46,684 bases of DNA from Mesaphorura yosii (GCA_009869945.1 WIXG01000497.1:1-46684), one strand, 5' to 3'; shown: positions 10,765 to 22,012, counted from the stretch's first letter. Numbers and translations are program-made. The notes: a model not told the origin generated them from the sequence alone.

Positions 10765-11842
10765 TCACTTTCCCATCTTCAGGAGCTCAAGGTCTCGTCT
10801 TTCTTGCATTTCCATGACTTTAATCATCAAGCGATTTCTCTCTGTTTCTTCAAATTGACTTTTCTGAATGCCCAGTTGATCTCGTTGGATTTGCAACTTA
10901 CTTTCTTCAATTGATAATTGCATGTCGCGGTGTTCCTTTTCTTGATTTAAGCGCTTCTCTTCAACTTCGACCTTCTTATTCATAAAGAAATCAAGGTCAT
11001 CAAGGGATGTCGCGATATTCTTGCGCTTTGATCCACCTGGTTTATTCAGTGTGCGGCGAAATGAAGCGGCAGATTCACTGAGGACAGACGGCGGCGTTTG
11101 TCGTCTCGAGGTTTCCTTTTCAGGTACATTTTCCGGTTCCCCTTCACCAATTAAGTCAATTTGAATGACATTTTCTTCTGGGCTAAGTATTTCAAAGTCT
11201 GCATGTGTTCCATCCTCAGCAAAGTCAACAGGAACATTCTCGAGCTGGTTCCCACCTTTATTAACCATGAATCCACTGTCATAAACAATTGGTGGATTGA
11301 TGTCATTTCTTGTTCCCCAAACTTCCTCCAGTATTTTGAATTGTGGGCAGTGCTTTTTCAAGAATGCTGTTATGAATAGAAGACATGAGTGATTTGGTTC
11401 CATGCCAACATGATAGCTGAGCAATTGACGGTACATACCTTCGATTGAACGTGGATCGGTTTCCTGTAAGCCGCTGCCAGTTTTGTCCAACCACTCATTG
11501 ACAAATTTGTACTTAATTTCCAGTTTCTCGTAGCAATTTCTTATCTGTTTGTATGTGCAGGCAAATCCAAGTTGGGCTCGCATTTTCTCTATGAAATTCT
11601 TGATGTCCTTTCTCTGTGGACAAAATGATTTTTAAATTGTCTTAGTCGGCTCATATCTACGAAAACTTTTAAAGCAGATTAAGATAGCTTACGTCATATT
11701 TGCCTTCCTTATGAGCCTCCAGAATGTATTCCGCAATCTTGGTCTTCTCGGTTTCAGTCCACCTTTTTCGTTTTGCATCGTCTTTATCAATATTAACTTC
11801 ACTTGCCTGCATCTTTCTTACTTTTGCAGTTTTCGGACCCAT
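10765..11842 (-). CDS. Harbinger Myb/SANT-like DNA-binding protein, 332 aa
   Basis: Two exons, 11693..11842 and 10765..11613, joined in phase 0 through a 79-bp intron. Residues 25-110 carry a trihelix Myb/SANT-like domain (RKRWTETEKTKIAEYI, then a FIEKMRAQLGFACTYKQIRN helix). A Ser/Thr/Pro-rich linker and a basic KRKN stretch follow, and the last 80 residues form a strongly charged coiled coil (EVEEKRLNQEKEHRDMQLS). In Harbinger elements the second protein binds the transposon ends and brings the transposase into the nucleus. It is convergent with the transposase gene and 144 bp away from it. The assignment rests on position and domain type. Confidence 0.8.
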
Positions 11843-12566
11843 TTTTACAAATTAATTTAAAAGAAACTGGTCTTGAAATCTTAATGCCGTTTAGTTTGAG
11901 CTTTACTGAAAACTGAGCAAAATTAAATGAAATCCAAACCGAACCACAGTAAGCGAAATACTTGTGCATTCTCCATTACAAGCCACACAAATTCCGGACT
12001 TAGAAAAAAATTTCGCCAGAATTATTTACAAACTTTGTGATTATATTTCTCCCGTCTCCTGTAGAATAGCAGGCTAGGTTTTGGTACTCTGGTATATTGG
12101 ACCAGGCTCTACCAGAAACACCAAAGTCTGGCGGCTACTTTTGCAGGAGCGCCGAGAAACGGACCCCCCAAAATCAGGCGTCAGCCATTTTGGGGGGCGA
12201 GGTTCTATGATGACCCCACCCAAATGAGGTGTCGTTGGAAAGCTCATGACAGTGGCTCTCCAACGCAACAAACCTCAGGCTCCTGCGTCAATTTGTTGGC
12301 GCGTAATAGCCGGTCAAAGGTCACGCCTTCCCATATGCAAACACAAGGAGTGCACTAGTAATGTGGTACTTCGCTCACTGTACGAACCCTGATAGGGGAG
12401 CGGAGCACGAAACCAGATATGTCGTGCACTTGGGTAGAAAGAGGCAAAGAAGTACCTCGGTAGGTCCTCTTTCCTCATTTCCCCCCTCATTCGGTTCGAC
12501 CAATCACAGCGCGAGAAAAATGAGGTGGTTTGAGGCGCGGAAAGAGTTGAGGAGAAAGAGGTGAAA

Positions 12567-12589
12567 ACTCAAAGAAAACGAAAGTGCCT
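12567..12589 (-). repeat. Right terminal inverted repeat of the Harbinger element
   Basis: Reverse complement of the left repeat with one mismatch. It ends CGAAAGTGCCT and is followed by AAT and the pump exon. Confidence 0.88.
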
Positions 12590-13958
12590 AATGATCCCAA
12601 TGACAAACAAAATTGAGTCCAGGATCGAGTAGCCCATTGTCTGTGCGACGATGAAGAAGACTGCTCCAAAGAACGAGCCGAAGCCGCAGAGCAATTTGAC
12701 GAAATGAGTCACTTCACGGGATAATGGAGTGTCGATCGTCTGGACGCCCGATGTGAGGCCAGCTATGCGGCCAATGAAGGCGTGGTTTCCCGTACTGACG
12801 ACGAGACCGCGTGCGGTTCCTGCACGCGCAAATATTGGAAATTAGTCGAGGAATTGGACGTCAATTGGACGATCTTGTAAATAAAGTTACCTTCAAGGGC
12901 ATACGATGAGAAGAAGGCAAGATTTTTGGTCTCCAACGGATTTTCATTCGTCGATTCCACAGTTCTTTCCTGCGGATTGGATTCCCCGGTTAATGATGAA
13001 TTGTCGACCTTGAAATCTTGACATTCGATAATTCGTATGTCCGCCGGGATTCGATCGCCGAATTTAATCTGTTCAGCAAAGAAGACATCGGTTTTAGATA
13101 ACGATACCTTTGCACCGCGCCAATTAACTCACATCAACGATATCACCAACAACCAACTCATTAGTATTCACACTATAAATCTGCTCATCTTTTATGACTC
13201 TGGCGTACGTCGGCACCATTTTTGTGAATGACTCCATAATTTTGTCCGTGCTGTACTCTTGGTAGAATGTGAAGAGCCCGAGGATTAGCACGAGGCCAGA
13301 AAGGATGAACCCAAGGTACAACTGCAAAATCAAGCACAAATTTAGACGTTTCGTGATTTGTAGAGTTGAAATTTTGAATTGGTACATTGTCGAAGGGTGC
13401 GTCGCCTTCGACGACTTGGAAAAGGTATGCTGCAAAGCACAGAATCGCTCCAGCCCACAAGAGCAGTTGAATCCCACCGATGAGTGTCTTGGCGAATTTG
13501 ACCAGCAGGCTCGGCTTGGGGGGAGGTGTAAGAATATTCGTGCCGTAGACCTCAACATTCTTCACCCGCTGACTTTCTCCAAGCCCTCGCACCGGATCAG
13601 TACCGAACCGATTGTACAGGGTGGCAATTGGCACTGTATGGTAATCAACTTCCAATTCCTTCCTCAAGTACGTCAGCGAATGGCGACGGACAAGGTGGCT
13701 CTGCCCTACGTTTACGGGTTTAAATTCTTTGACTTTGGGTCCCACAGATTCGCTTTTCCAAACCGTGCCAGCAGCCTGCAATTCAGTCTCAACTCAGTCA
13801 GCAGACCGAAATAGCCCTGTCAGTACCAAGTAACTTACGTCGAATCCAATTTGACTCGTTTCGGACAACCTTCTTGACGAAATCATCGTCACGGGGTCCG
13901 GATCCGAAGGCGGGAAGGGAGTACTCGTCGAGAACCAATCTCTTTGCTTGATTGCCAT

Positions 13959-14730
13959 GATGGATTATTATAGCCAAACTATGCTATGCTCAGGTTCTTG
14001 ATCAAGTAACTAATTCCATTCCAACTGATTAAGTTGCACTGGTTTTATACCTTGGCCAATTTCAATGCAAATGGCTCTACTTTGAACTGTTGCCTGGTCA
14101 GGCTAATTGGCATTTGTCAATTCGAGACTCTCTGGTAAAGATCATATACGCTTTTTCGTTTCCGCATATAAACAATGCTTAAACGAGAATTGTGGTAAAA
14201 ACGAGAAACTAATTGCATCAGACAGACAGTGAGAGTGCACTCGGTAGGCGAGTGGTGCAACACTTCATTTACATTGAAATCTGCATCATCAAAATTAAAA
14301 TAATTTTGATTTCCGACTGAAAGCAGTTTTCCCATGCGAATACAAATTCCAAATCTGATCTTTGGCTCCTGGGTTGAATATACGGCCATGAGGTTTTCCA
14401 ATTTGTTCTATTTTTGGCTCGTTTTCAATTCTTGTGAGCTAATTTTAGATTTAAAGTGTGCAATTTAAATATGTCTGGAGTCTATTCTGTATTTATAGGC
14501 ATGCAAAGTAAGTAAAAATGACGCACTTGCACTCTTGAAATTGATTTTCGCACAATTATCGGGGGGATTACATCTCAATTGTATCAAGCAGGTAGGAGAT
14601 TGTTATGTGAGACAATGGAGCCCCTCTTTAGTGGACAATGGAATGTCACAATGGATCACAGTACCATTCACACCAACTGCAATACTTTATTACCTGTAAG
14701 ACTGATTGAACATAATCTGATCTGAAATTA
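13959..14730. other. Upstream region of the pump gene, no gene seen
   Basis: Apart from the TATA box at 14043-14049 it holds one 94-codon minus-strand ORF without recognisable motifs. It separates the pump promoter from the ADGF relic. Confidence 0.4.
14043..14049 (-). promoter_or_regulatory. TATA box of the pump gene
   Basis: TATAAAA on the minus strand about 85 nt upstream of the ATG at 13958, with a TCAGT initiator-like sequence roughly 25 nt downstream of it. Confidence 0.5.
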
Positions 14731-14739
14731 ACTTACGTC

Positions 14740-15345
14740 AGCACAGAGCACTCAAGCACTAAGGAAGGCCCGAAGCACCCCAGATGCCCGGGTGCTGGGC
14801 ACGACAACCGGGAAGTCAGCTCCATCGTGTCCGCAGCAAGCCCGCAGCGGGATGATCTCGAAAGTCTCGCACGAGGCCAAGTACTTGGTTCGAAATTGGG
14901 CACAACTCTACGCCTATTCGCCTTTGACGGATAATATCCAACAGAGCAGGTCTGTTCAGTAGAGAAAAGCCGTGCCCGAGCAAAATCGCGCCCAGTAATT
15001 TATCATTATTGCCAGACAGCTGTCTCCGGCGTGGAAAAAGTACTCGATCCCCATCTGGCGCTTCGCGTCATACAATCGCGGGCCGTAAAACTAGAGCGAG
15101 TTTCCCTTGTCTTCTCTGCCGACCAAGTCGAAGGCGATGACGAAGCCAGGAAACTCGACCATCAGTTTTGCGGCAGTTGGGAGGTGTTTGGCAAGCGCTG
15201 AAGGCGGTAGAGTGCGTAGTTTCGTGAAGATGTACTTGGCCCCGAAGAAACGTGGGTGCTCCTTCTTGTACTTGGCCACAATTTCAATTGCATTTGCCAC
15301 AGCCTCGTGAAGGCTCAGCCTGGCTCCGTTTTTCGACAAGTTATG
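14740..15345 (-). pseudogene. ADGF/ADA2-type adenosine deaminase relic
   Basis: Read on the minus strand, the pieces follow the order of the C-terminal half of adenosine-deaminase growth factors. At 15091-15339 lies a helix-rich segment ending FVIAFDLVGREDKGNSL, matching the family's GxDLVGxED motif. An in-frame TAG follows, then FYGPRLYDAKRQMGIEYFFH and AGD at about 15015-15090 (family HAGE). After a frame change comes a HGFSLLNRP / ELCPISNQVLGL / FRDHPAAGL segment at about 14850-14985, and after another a PGIWGASGL segment at about 14770 (family SSDDPxxWG). The SSDDP metal-site motif itself is damaged. Family enzymes are secreted, zinc-dependent and convert adenosine to inosine. With at least one stop and two or three shifts this copy is dead, and its 5' half is absent. 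Confidence 0.7.
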
Positions 15346-15639
15346 TCACTGACTGAGTCAAGTTGGATTCTCTCGAATCTCTGATCCGGATTTAAAAATC
15401 TGGGGGCGACCTTTTGCGAGTTTGGCGGCGGTGGAATGAATAAACACTTTTTGTCGGATTCTTGTGATTTCTAATTTGGGAATTGGGATCTATTCATTCG
15501 TTTCTGAGAATGTGCCACTAAACATGTTTAGTGACAATTCTCGATACTATAGTTGACGTAGCACGGAGCAGCAACTCGAAACTGGCTTGACCAGTTCTTT
15601 ATAGCATGGTCTGGCATTCCAGGAACGCCGTCCTGGCCG
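15346..15639. other. Intergenic region ahead of the protease gene
   Basis: No ORF or repeat of note. It leads into the TATA box at 15640. Confidence 0.4.
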
Positions 15640-15646
15640 TATAAAA
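15640..15646 (+). promoter_or_regulatory. TATA box of the protease-LRR gene
   Basis: TATAAAA about 95 nt upstream of the chosen start codon, with a CAACAGTCAAC initiator-like sequence about 25 nt downstream. Confidence 0.55.
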
Positions 15647-15740
15647 CTGTACGGACCGAAGCCCAGTCCCAACAGTCAACAAATTATTGATACGGATGTC
15701 GCAGATACCAATCTCCAATCAAGGATCAGACTGTCAAGAG

Positions 15741-18700
15741 ATGAGCACAAAGCTCGAGTGGATTCTACTGTTTGGCACCTTACTCCTGCTGGATTCAGGG
15801 GTGAAGACCCACCCTCAATTCGTGGAGGCTGCGGGGACCACCTGCGATGCACTGATCCCCAATCGGGTAAGTGTCCATCATCAAACAGCTCCAAAATTGC
15901 GAAATTTGTGATCCTTAACCCAATTCTGATGCCTGATTCAGAATGTAGACGTATCCTGCATGCCCCCCTTGTCTTTGACGAATACTACAACTAAATGCAC
16001 TACTAAGCAACCGATTGGAACCCGAGCCCGATACAAGTGCCATCCTTTCTATGTCCCCGGCCCCAACATCAAGACGCCCACGCTATCTGAGCAGTCGGGA
16101 GAGATCCAGTGCAGTACGAATGGATCCTGGATCCATCTGAACAAATTCCGAACCTTTCGTTGCGTGGAGGACTGTGGACGGCGTCTGGTAAACTCCAAAC
16201 CGCTCATCATCAATGGCCGACCCACAAACAGCAGCTCTTGGCCATGGCACGTGGCACTCTACCGCAGACGGAATGAACGGACAGTGTTCCTGTACATTTG
16301 TGGTGGGTCACTGATACGGGACAATGTGGTCCTCACGGCGGCGCATTGTGTAGCTGCCACTGACGGGAAAGTGGCCGGCAAGGTGCAGGATTATACGGCG
16401 GCAGTGGGAGCGACTTTCTCTCAATTTGGGAAGAATGAGGCGGATAAGACTGTGCAAATTATACGAATCGCGAAGATTTACATCTCGAAGCATTACGATG
16501 CGAAGAAAGACTACAATGCGGATATCGCGATCATTCACCTGCAGAACCCTGTACGGTTGAATGAGAACGTACTTCCGGTTTGTGTACCGCGCGACTACGC
16601 TCTGGACTCAGCCGCGGTCAAACCAGGCAAATATGGCGACGTGAGTGCCTATATTCATACCCTCGATATATCTATATCTATACTCCATATCTATACTCCA
16701 TATCTAATACACACTACCTTTATATGTATCTAGATTATTGGATTTGGACTGGACGAGACTGGGACACAGTCCCCGATCTTGAAGCATGCGTCCCTCCAAA
16801 TCCAGTCACACGCAACCTGCTTCCGGTCCTTCAACCAGATCCTGACAGAGTCCCAACTTTGTGCGGGAAGTGTTGCTGCCGGCGCGGGTCAAAATCTGAT
16901 CACAGTCTGCAACGGAGACAGTGGTGGCGGGCTGGTCGCCCCTGAAAATGCCTTGGACAAGTACTTCATTCATGTAAGTAATGACTAGGACTATAGTGGC
17001 CTTTTGTCCTCGCTCTAATTTTGGCCCGCCTTTCAGGGGATCGTGAGCTCTGGTGGCCCGCTCATCGACGGAACCTGTCAGAACTACGGCGTATTCACCC
17101 GCGTCTTTCAATACGTGCACTGGATCAGGGAGACTCTGACCGAAATCAGTGGCGGCGAGTCGGATCAGTTCACAGACATCAAGTACGACTACAAACTGGT
17201 CGCACCGACGGCCAAAGGTGGACAGATCGTGCGTCGACGATTCATCGAAATTCCGCGCGAATGGGACAACCGAGTGCGGTCAGTCGAGCTGACGAACGTG
17301 GATCTGGATCCGGGAGCGCTTCTTGAGTTCCTGCAACACACGAGGACCCTGCGCTCGCTGAATATGACCAGGGTCAATCTGGACCGGCCCTTGACTGGGA
17401 GGACACGCACGTATCTCCCACACTTGCAGTCATTCACGCTGCATGACCTCCGTGAAGACCTATTCGTGAACACGAGTCTCATATTTCCGATTCCGATCAC
17501 TCGTTCGTGGGTGAAGTCGCAACTGTTCTTTGACAAAGACAATTATGACGAGACAGACCTGCAGACATGGCCCGTGGAGAAGATGGGGGCGCTTGGCACG
17601 AATATTGAGCTGACGGTCAATATATTCAAGCTGATACAAATTGACCATGGCCAAGGAATCGTGGCGCTGTCCAGGATTCCATTTTCCGACGAAATCCTCC
17701 GCAATCTCCCATCAACATTACAACTCCAGCATCTGGCACTGTCCGGCTGTGAATTCGACGCTTCGATCTTGCTCCAAGACCGGCATCGGAGGGGTATTCG
17801 ACATCTTAGCCTGGACAATGTCAATTTCACGGGTCCAGAAGCAGTCACGGACGTGATTCGACAGCTGGTCAACTTGGAAACCCTCAACTTCGCAACAGAG
17901 CACGACCCAAACACGGGTATGGCCGTGTACCTGGACCAATTTCCCAAGTCTCTCCAGCACCTGACGTTGTCCCGGGTATCGGTCAAGTATTCCCGGACCC
18001 AGCCACCAGTCTCCAGGTTCTATTTCGAGAACCTGCACACCTTCGGCTGCAGTAACTGTGCCCTAGAACGGCGGGTCGTGCAGGAGTTCCATTGGACGTT
18101 CCAGACCATACGGAGACTCATCCTCCGAACGAAGGACACGATCAACATCAAGCGCCTGGTGGACCGCATGAAGCAACTGACTTCGGTCTCAATTCAAGGT
18201 TTTGGTCTGGCATGTACCGGGAAGAATGCAAACAGAACCTCGCTTGCAGCGTGCCTTGGCGAACGGCCTGGCAATTTTCTTGGTCTGGACCACTTCAAGG
18301 TACTCATACCTCCAATTGGACCCGAGTCTGCAGGCCAGAGAGTTTTAACCGATTTGCAGGATGGTACCATGTACCTCAGCAGAGATTCAGGTGCTCGCGG
18401 TCGTGGAGAATGGACACTTCGTCAGTACACGTATGGCAGTCCTTTTGTAGTCCGAGCAGAAGCGCAAAACTTCGTAGACTTTGGCCGGCTCCATTTCTGG
18501 ACCAGTTTCTATGAGACATGGGAACGGATTCCGCTCACTCCGACCGAGGTCGCAGCGATCAAGACTGGACACTACAAGTTCAACGGCACCGTCACCTCGA
18601 CAAGTGCGAAGAACCTTCTGCACTGGCGACCGGTGCCCCACCTGACCCAGACTCGGATCAAGACGCTGGAGGTCAGTCACGCGCACGTGACTCCTGACGC

Positions 18701-20186
18701 GCTTGCTCAGTCGCTCCAGCTAGCGGACGGGCTTGAGTCCATCGTGCTGGACAATGTCACGTTGTCAGGCCTGTTCGAGAAGAGAACGGCATTCATCCCG
18801 CCCTCTCTTCGCAAGTACAGTCTGACCCGCACGGTCGTGGCCAATCACTCCAACCCGCTCTCACTGGTCTTGTCGCGGGTCAACGACATTTCACCCATTG
18901 ACGCTCAACTATTCCGGCTTATGTTTCCATTCAAAGAGAACATCCGTGCCGCCATTACCCGTGCGAACGTGATTGGTCGAGATGGTGACCGCGGTGACCC
19001 ACAAAGTGCGACGACTGAGTCATCCAACCCATTCCTGCGGGAATGGGCCAAAATTCAGAATGGTGCCTACATCTCGATAGGCCAGATTCCGAAGGCGGTC
19101 TTTGAAAGTGTGGACAAGCTGAAGAAGCTGAACATTCTTCCGTTACCTGACCGCACCCTGGACGTCGCGTCCCCAGAAATCTACCTCCAATCCCAGTTGA
19201 AGGAGGTCGACATTGTGCAGGGACGGTGTCGCCTCTTTCGCATGAACAAGACCATCACCGGGTCCAACGGTGCTGTCGGAGGGGAGCTTCTGATTGCAAT
19301 CAATGTTCTGAACGAAGTGTTTGAACACTGGAACCAATCCGCAGCATTGGAGCTGTCGCAGAGTAACCGATCGGAGCCTCCGCCACTGATCAAGCTGAGC
19401 GTCAGCGGCCAATCGTTGCACAGCGTCCTGAATTCGGTCCCACGCACCATTCGCCATCTCAACCTGCAAAACATTCCGCCGTCAACCAGTTCCGCGCAGA
19501 TCAATCGATTCATTGGACGACAACATCATCTGGAAGACTTGACCTTGATCCAGTGGTCAGCGATTGGGATCCTAAGCATTTTTTTCCCGGCGCTTGATTT
19601 CCCGACGCCCACGGTCAGCCTGAGCGCATTCAGACATAACTCGGCCCGAATGAAGCATCTCAATTTCTACAACACACGATTCAAGTACACTGCCGGCATC
19701 CGATTCGGCCAGTTGACCACCCTCTCTTTTCTCAACTGCCACTTTGAGGATGAAGTGGGTTCACATTTCGGTGACATATTCCTGCGGAACACGACCAAAG
19801 TCGACCTCACTCACAACCAGTGTCCCGTGGCCATCTTGGCCGACATGTTGAGCGACAGTCCAAACAACACACTGCAGTTCGTATACATAAGATTCAGTAA
19901 CTGTGGCTGTTTTGAGAGCAAAGGGAGCAAAGCTGAACAGATTGAGCGAATGCTGAGCAAGAAAGGAATCGACACAGCGCAGTTGAAGGCTCGGTCCAAA
20001 AGCTGCGAATTTGTGTACGTGAGACTGAGAAGGGATCGATCTGCACGCGAAAAGTGGATTTGGCGTGAAGGAGAAGGACACGAAGACTCGAAACATTTGT
20101 ACGAAAAGAGACTCGCGAGTCGGTATGACTTCCAGATTGCCGAGTCGGCTCTACATAAAGGCATCCCGTGTTTGTACAACCATTGA
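15741..20186 (+). CDS. Modular protein: sushi domain + chymotrypsin-fold serine protease + long LRR region, 1404 aa
   Basis: Four exons: 15741..15866, 15942..16640, 16734..16973 and 17037..20186, all in phase 0. I chose the ATG at 15741 because it gives a clean signal peptide (LEWILLFGTLLLLDSGV); in-frame ATGs also lie at 15687 and 15696. Residues ~33-116 form a CCP/sushi module (YKC, GEIQCSTNGSW, FRC). The protease domain runs from ~131 to 395 with a complete triad: His177 (LTAAHC), Asp236 (NADIAII) and Ser338 (NGDSGGG). The activation site reads KPL-IING, so cleavage would follow Leu130, as in insect modular protease / HP14-type initiators. The residue at the S1-pocket base (six before Ser338) is Thr332, so specificity is not trypsin-like. 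A single 3.15-kb exon then adds about 1000 residues of irregular leucine-rich repeats (patterns like LRSLNMTRVNL, LQHLALSGCEF, LEDLTLIQW). An ATTAAA signal follows at 20223. Likely secreted; a role in pattern-triggered proteolysis is inferred. Confidence 0.85.
16663..16710 (+). repeat. Short tandem repeat in a protease intron
   Basis: Intron 2 of the protease gene carries TATATC units and two copies of TATACTCCATATC. It has no coding content and is a candidate microsatellite. Confidence 0.5.
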
Positions 20187-20669
20187 CTCAACCATTCACC
20201 CTTTTACACTAGTTTCAACATAGATTAAAAGATTGAACTTGAAATCTCTTCAGCTTTAATTCATTCATTCATTGACATTTGACTCACAAATCGACGCGTG
20301 CCACAGTTATTCATGACATGCCTACTACAAGCCAACTTGTTGAGTTCAACTACAATGAAGCGGTGCGGTTTTGCGATTTGCTGTAGTCAGTGAGTTTATA
20401 ATCACGTCTTATCAGCAAACGGAATGAAGTTCATATTTCTAGCAATCACAATCACATTAATTGACTTTTCACTCCGACATGGAGCTGTGGAGGACCGCAT
20501 GAGACAGTTTGGTGAATTTAGTGCTCACTTTCTAAATATTTAGCATCAAATATGCTCTAATTTTTGTCATGATTGAAAATCATGTGTGTTGATTTGAATA
20601 TACTCAACAAACTTTAGGGTAGTGCAAGAAATTTATTCGACGGGTACGTGGCATTGTATTCAAGAATGA
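20187..20669. other. Spacer between two convergent genes
   Basis: It holds the 3' ends of the protease gene (ATTAAA at 20223) and of the chemoreceptor gene (minus-strand AATAAA at 20670-20675). I see nothing else. Confidence 0.45.
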
Positions 20670-20699
20670 TTTATTAAACACAATTAATATTCACAAGAA

Positions 20700-21965
20700 T
20701 TAGAAAGTCAAGAGCAGATTCACGAGGTTGTCGCCCACTGTCCTCCAGAACTCGACATTCGAGTCTCGCGTGTAGCTCCTGCAGACATTGCCCACATTCA
20801 CCGTCCATGGTCGACAAGCCCGCACATACGCCAGCCAGTACTTGCCCGTGCCTCGCGCCCGCATCTGGCGAAATTTGAGCTCCTCGGCTGAGACATGGTG
20901 CGCAGTGTAGACTTGGCGGCACAGGATTACCAACCAAATAGTCGAACCAACAGCCGCAACGACCATGTACACCGTCATGGCTGGATTGTACCTGACTTTG
21001 ATGAGGGAGTAGCAGATGAGAACGTCGTAGGACATGGCGGTTGTGATCGAGAACACTTTGAAGGGGTCCAGGATCTCGTTGTACATTGTGCAGAGTACGC
21101 GGACGATCAGCTGCTCACTTGCCCACTTGCGTAGCGACTGCTCGGAGTCTGGGTGGGAGGCGCCCATAGTCCTGGTTCTGTAATACAAGACATGCCGCTT
21201 TAAATACACACTAGCTTAGCATTACAGGTTAAAGAAGTGAAACTACCGGTTGAAAGTGAGCCCTTTGTGCACTCCAGTCAGGGCCATCAACAGGAGAATG
21301 GTGGGGAGCATCACAGCGCAGGAAAACTGCGCGATTACGTAGACCGTGCACAGAACCATGTACGACCACGCGGTGGAGGGGTAGTTTCTCCATATCCAGA
21401 CTACGATGGGAATCTGGGTCTGTGTAGGGCACACAGGTATCAGGGTGCCAAGTATAAGCTCGCAATCGATCAGAAACCCGAGCACAGTCAGCCATTGCAA
21501 TATGAACAGGCTCAAAAACCAAACTTTGATGTACAGAATCGGGAATCTGATGCGGCACCCGTTCCTGGACTCGTAGCCAGTGAGGAATTGGTGAGCAAGA
21601 CGAAATTTTGTAATTACTGGCCGCGGATTGACTACGAATTCGTATTGGGTCCGTACGATCAGGCTGTTGAGGATCGTGAACAGCAGAAGCACCATAAACT
21701 CGGGCCTCTGCAGTTGTAATCCTTTCGAGTACAGGCCATGGATGAGTTGAGCCAGCATGAGCGCTGTGACGCTCCCGGTTGACCAGAGTCCGAAGTAGGA
21801 GGCGATATGGCGGAAAGGGTGGCCGTGCAGCCGCAGTATCTCGATAGAGTCCTTCGGGTCGTTGTATACACGACTGGAGTACCAAAAGTTGGTGTACTTC
21901 AGAATCATGAAATACAGTTTATACGCAGAGTTCAGGTCGCCCGAATTGGCCATGGTTTTGAACAA
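20700..21965 (-). CDS. Seven-transmembrane chemoreceptor (gustatory/odorant receptor-like), 398 aa
   Basis: Two exons, 21247..21965 and 20700..21177, with a 69-bp intron in the C-terminal third. The protein is rich in hydrophobic segments (PEFMVLLLFTILNSLIVRTQ, LSLFILQWLTVLGFLI, WSYMVLCTVYVIAQFSCAVM, MTVYMVVAAVGSTIWLVILC), consistent with seven membrane helices. It has no signal peptide, and its length is typical of arthropod 7tm_6/7tm_7 receptors. The C-terminus (RACRPWTVNVGNVCR, ending DNLVNLLLTF) has the layout of the family's last exon, where a TYhhhhhQF-like block closes the protein. Such receptors form ligand-gated cation channels in sensory neurons. The ligand is unknown. Whether it is a GR or another lineage-specific chemoreceptor cannot be decided by eye. 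Confidence 0.75.
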
Positions 21966-22012
21966 TGGTTACTGACAACGAAATAAATCGGCTTGCTCCG
22001 AAATGGGCAAGT

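Larger units (their letters stand above)
8914..12589. mobile_element. PIF/Harbinger DNA transposon, 3676 bp, apparently complete
   Basis: The ends are inverted repeats: AGGCACTTTCGTTT at 8914-8927 and its reverse complement ending at 12589, matching for about 23 bp with one mismatch. Both sides are flanked by the trinucleotide AAT (8911-8913 and 12590-12592), a 3-bp target-site duplication as expected for this superfamily. Inside are a transposase on the plus strand and a Myb/SANT-like protein on the minus strand, arranged tail to tail, the standard Harbinger gene pair. Both reading frames are open, so the copy could be autonomous and young. About 740 bp between the Myb-like gene and the right end is non-coding and includes a hairpin (12164-12197). 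The element lies inside a coding exon of the pump gene. Confidence 0.92.
6247..13958 (-). pseudogene. Atpalpha: Na+/K+-ATPase alpha-like P-type pump, coding exon interrupted by a transposon
   Basis: Coding exons on the minus strand: 13839..13958, 13386..13775, 13133..13321, 12891..13068, 12593..12819 continuing after the inserted element at 8579..8913, then 8305..8494, 7672..8244, 7099..7544, 6853..7027, 6637..6767, 6446..6547 and 6247..6370. Without the element they form 1059 codons, close to the usual size of the P2C ATPase alpha chain (about 1000-1040). Family motifs are present: LTPPP in the N-terminus, DNLYLG before M2, TGES, VANVPEG, the phosphorylated Asp in [10 protein letters not shown] (residue 417), [26 protein letters not shown] and the C-terminal membrane segment ending EFGY in place of ETYY. 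The pump would export Na+ and import K+ in family members. Two ion-site positions differ from the canonical pump, so it may be a divergent paralog. In this copy the element's terminal repeat introduces a stop after residue 375, before the catalytic domain. The rest is intact, so the break is probably recent. Confidence 0.9.

Noticed and set aside
8914..12589. Reading the 3.7-kb insert as an ordinary large intron of the pump gene
   Set aside because: The junctions are AGGCAC...GTGCCT with a flanking AAT duplication and no GT-AG boundary. True introns of this gene lie elsewhere and have clear signals.
17189..19513. Several 100-150-codon minus-strand ORFs inside the LRR exon
   Set aside because: All overlap one continuous 1049-codon frame with repeat structure and lack motifs of their own.
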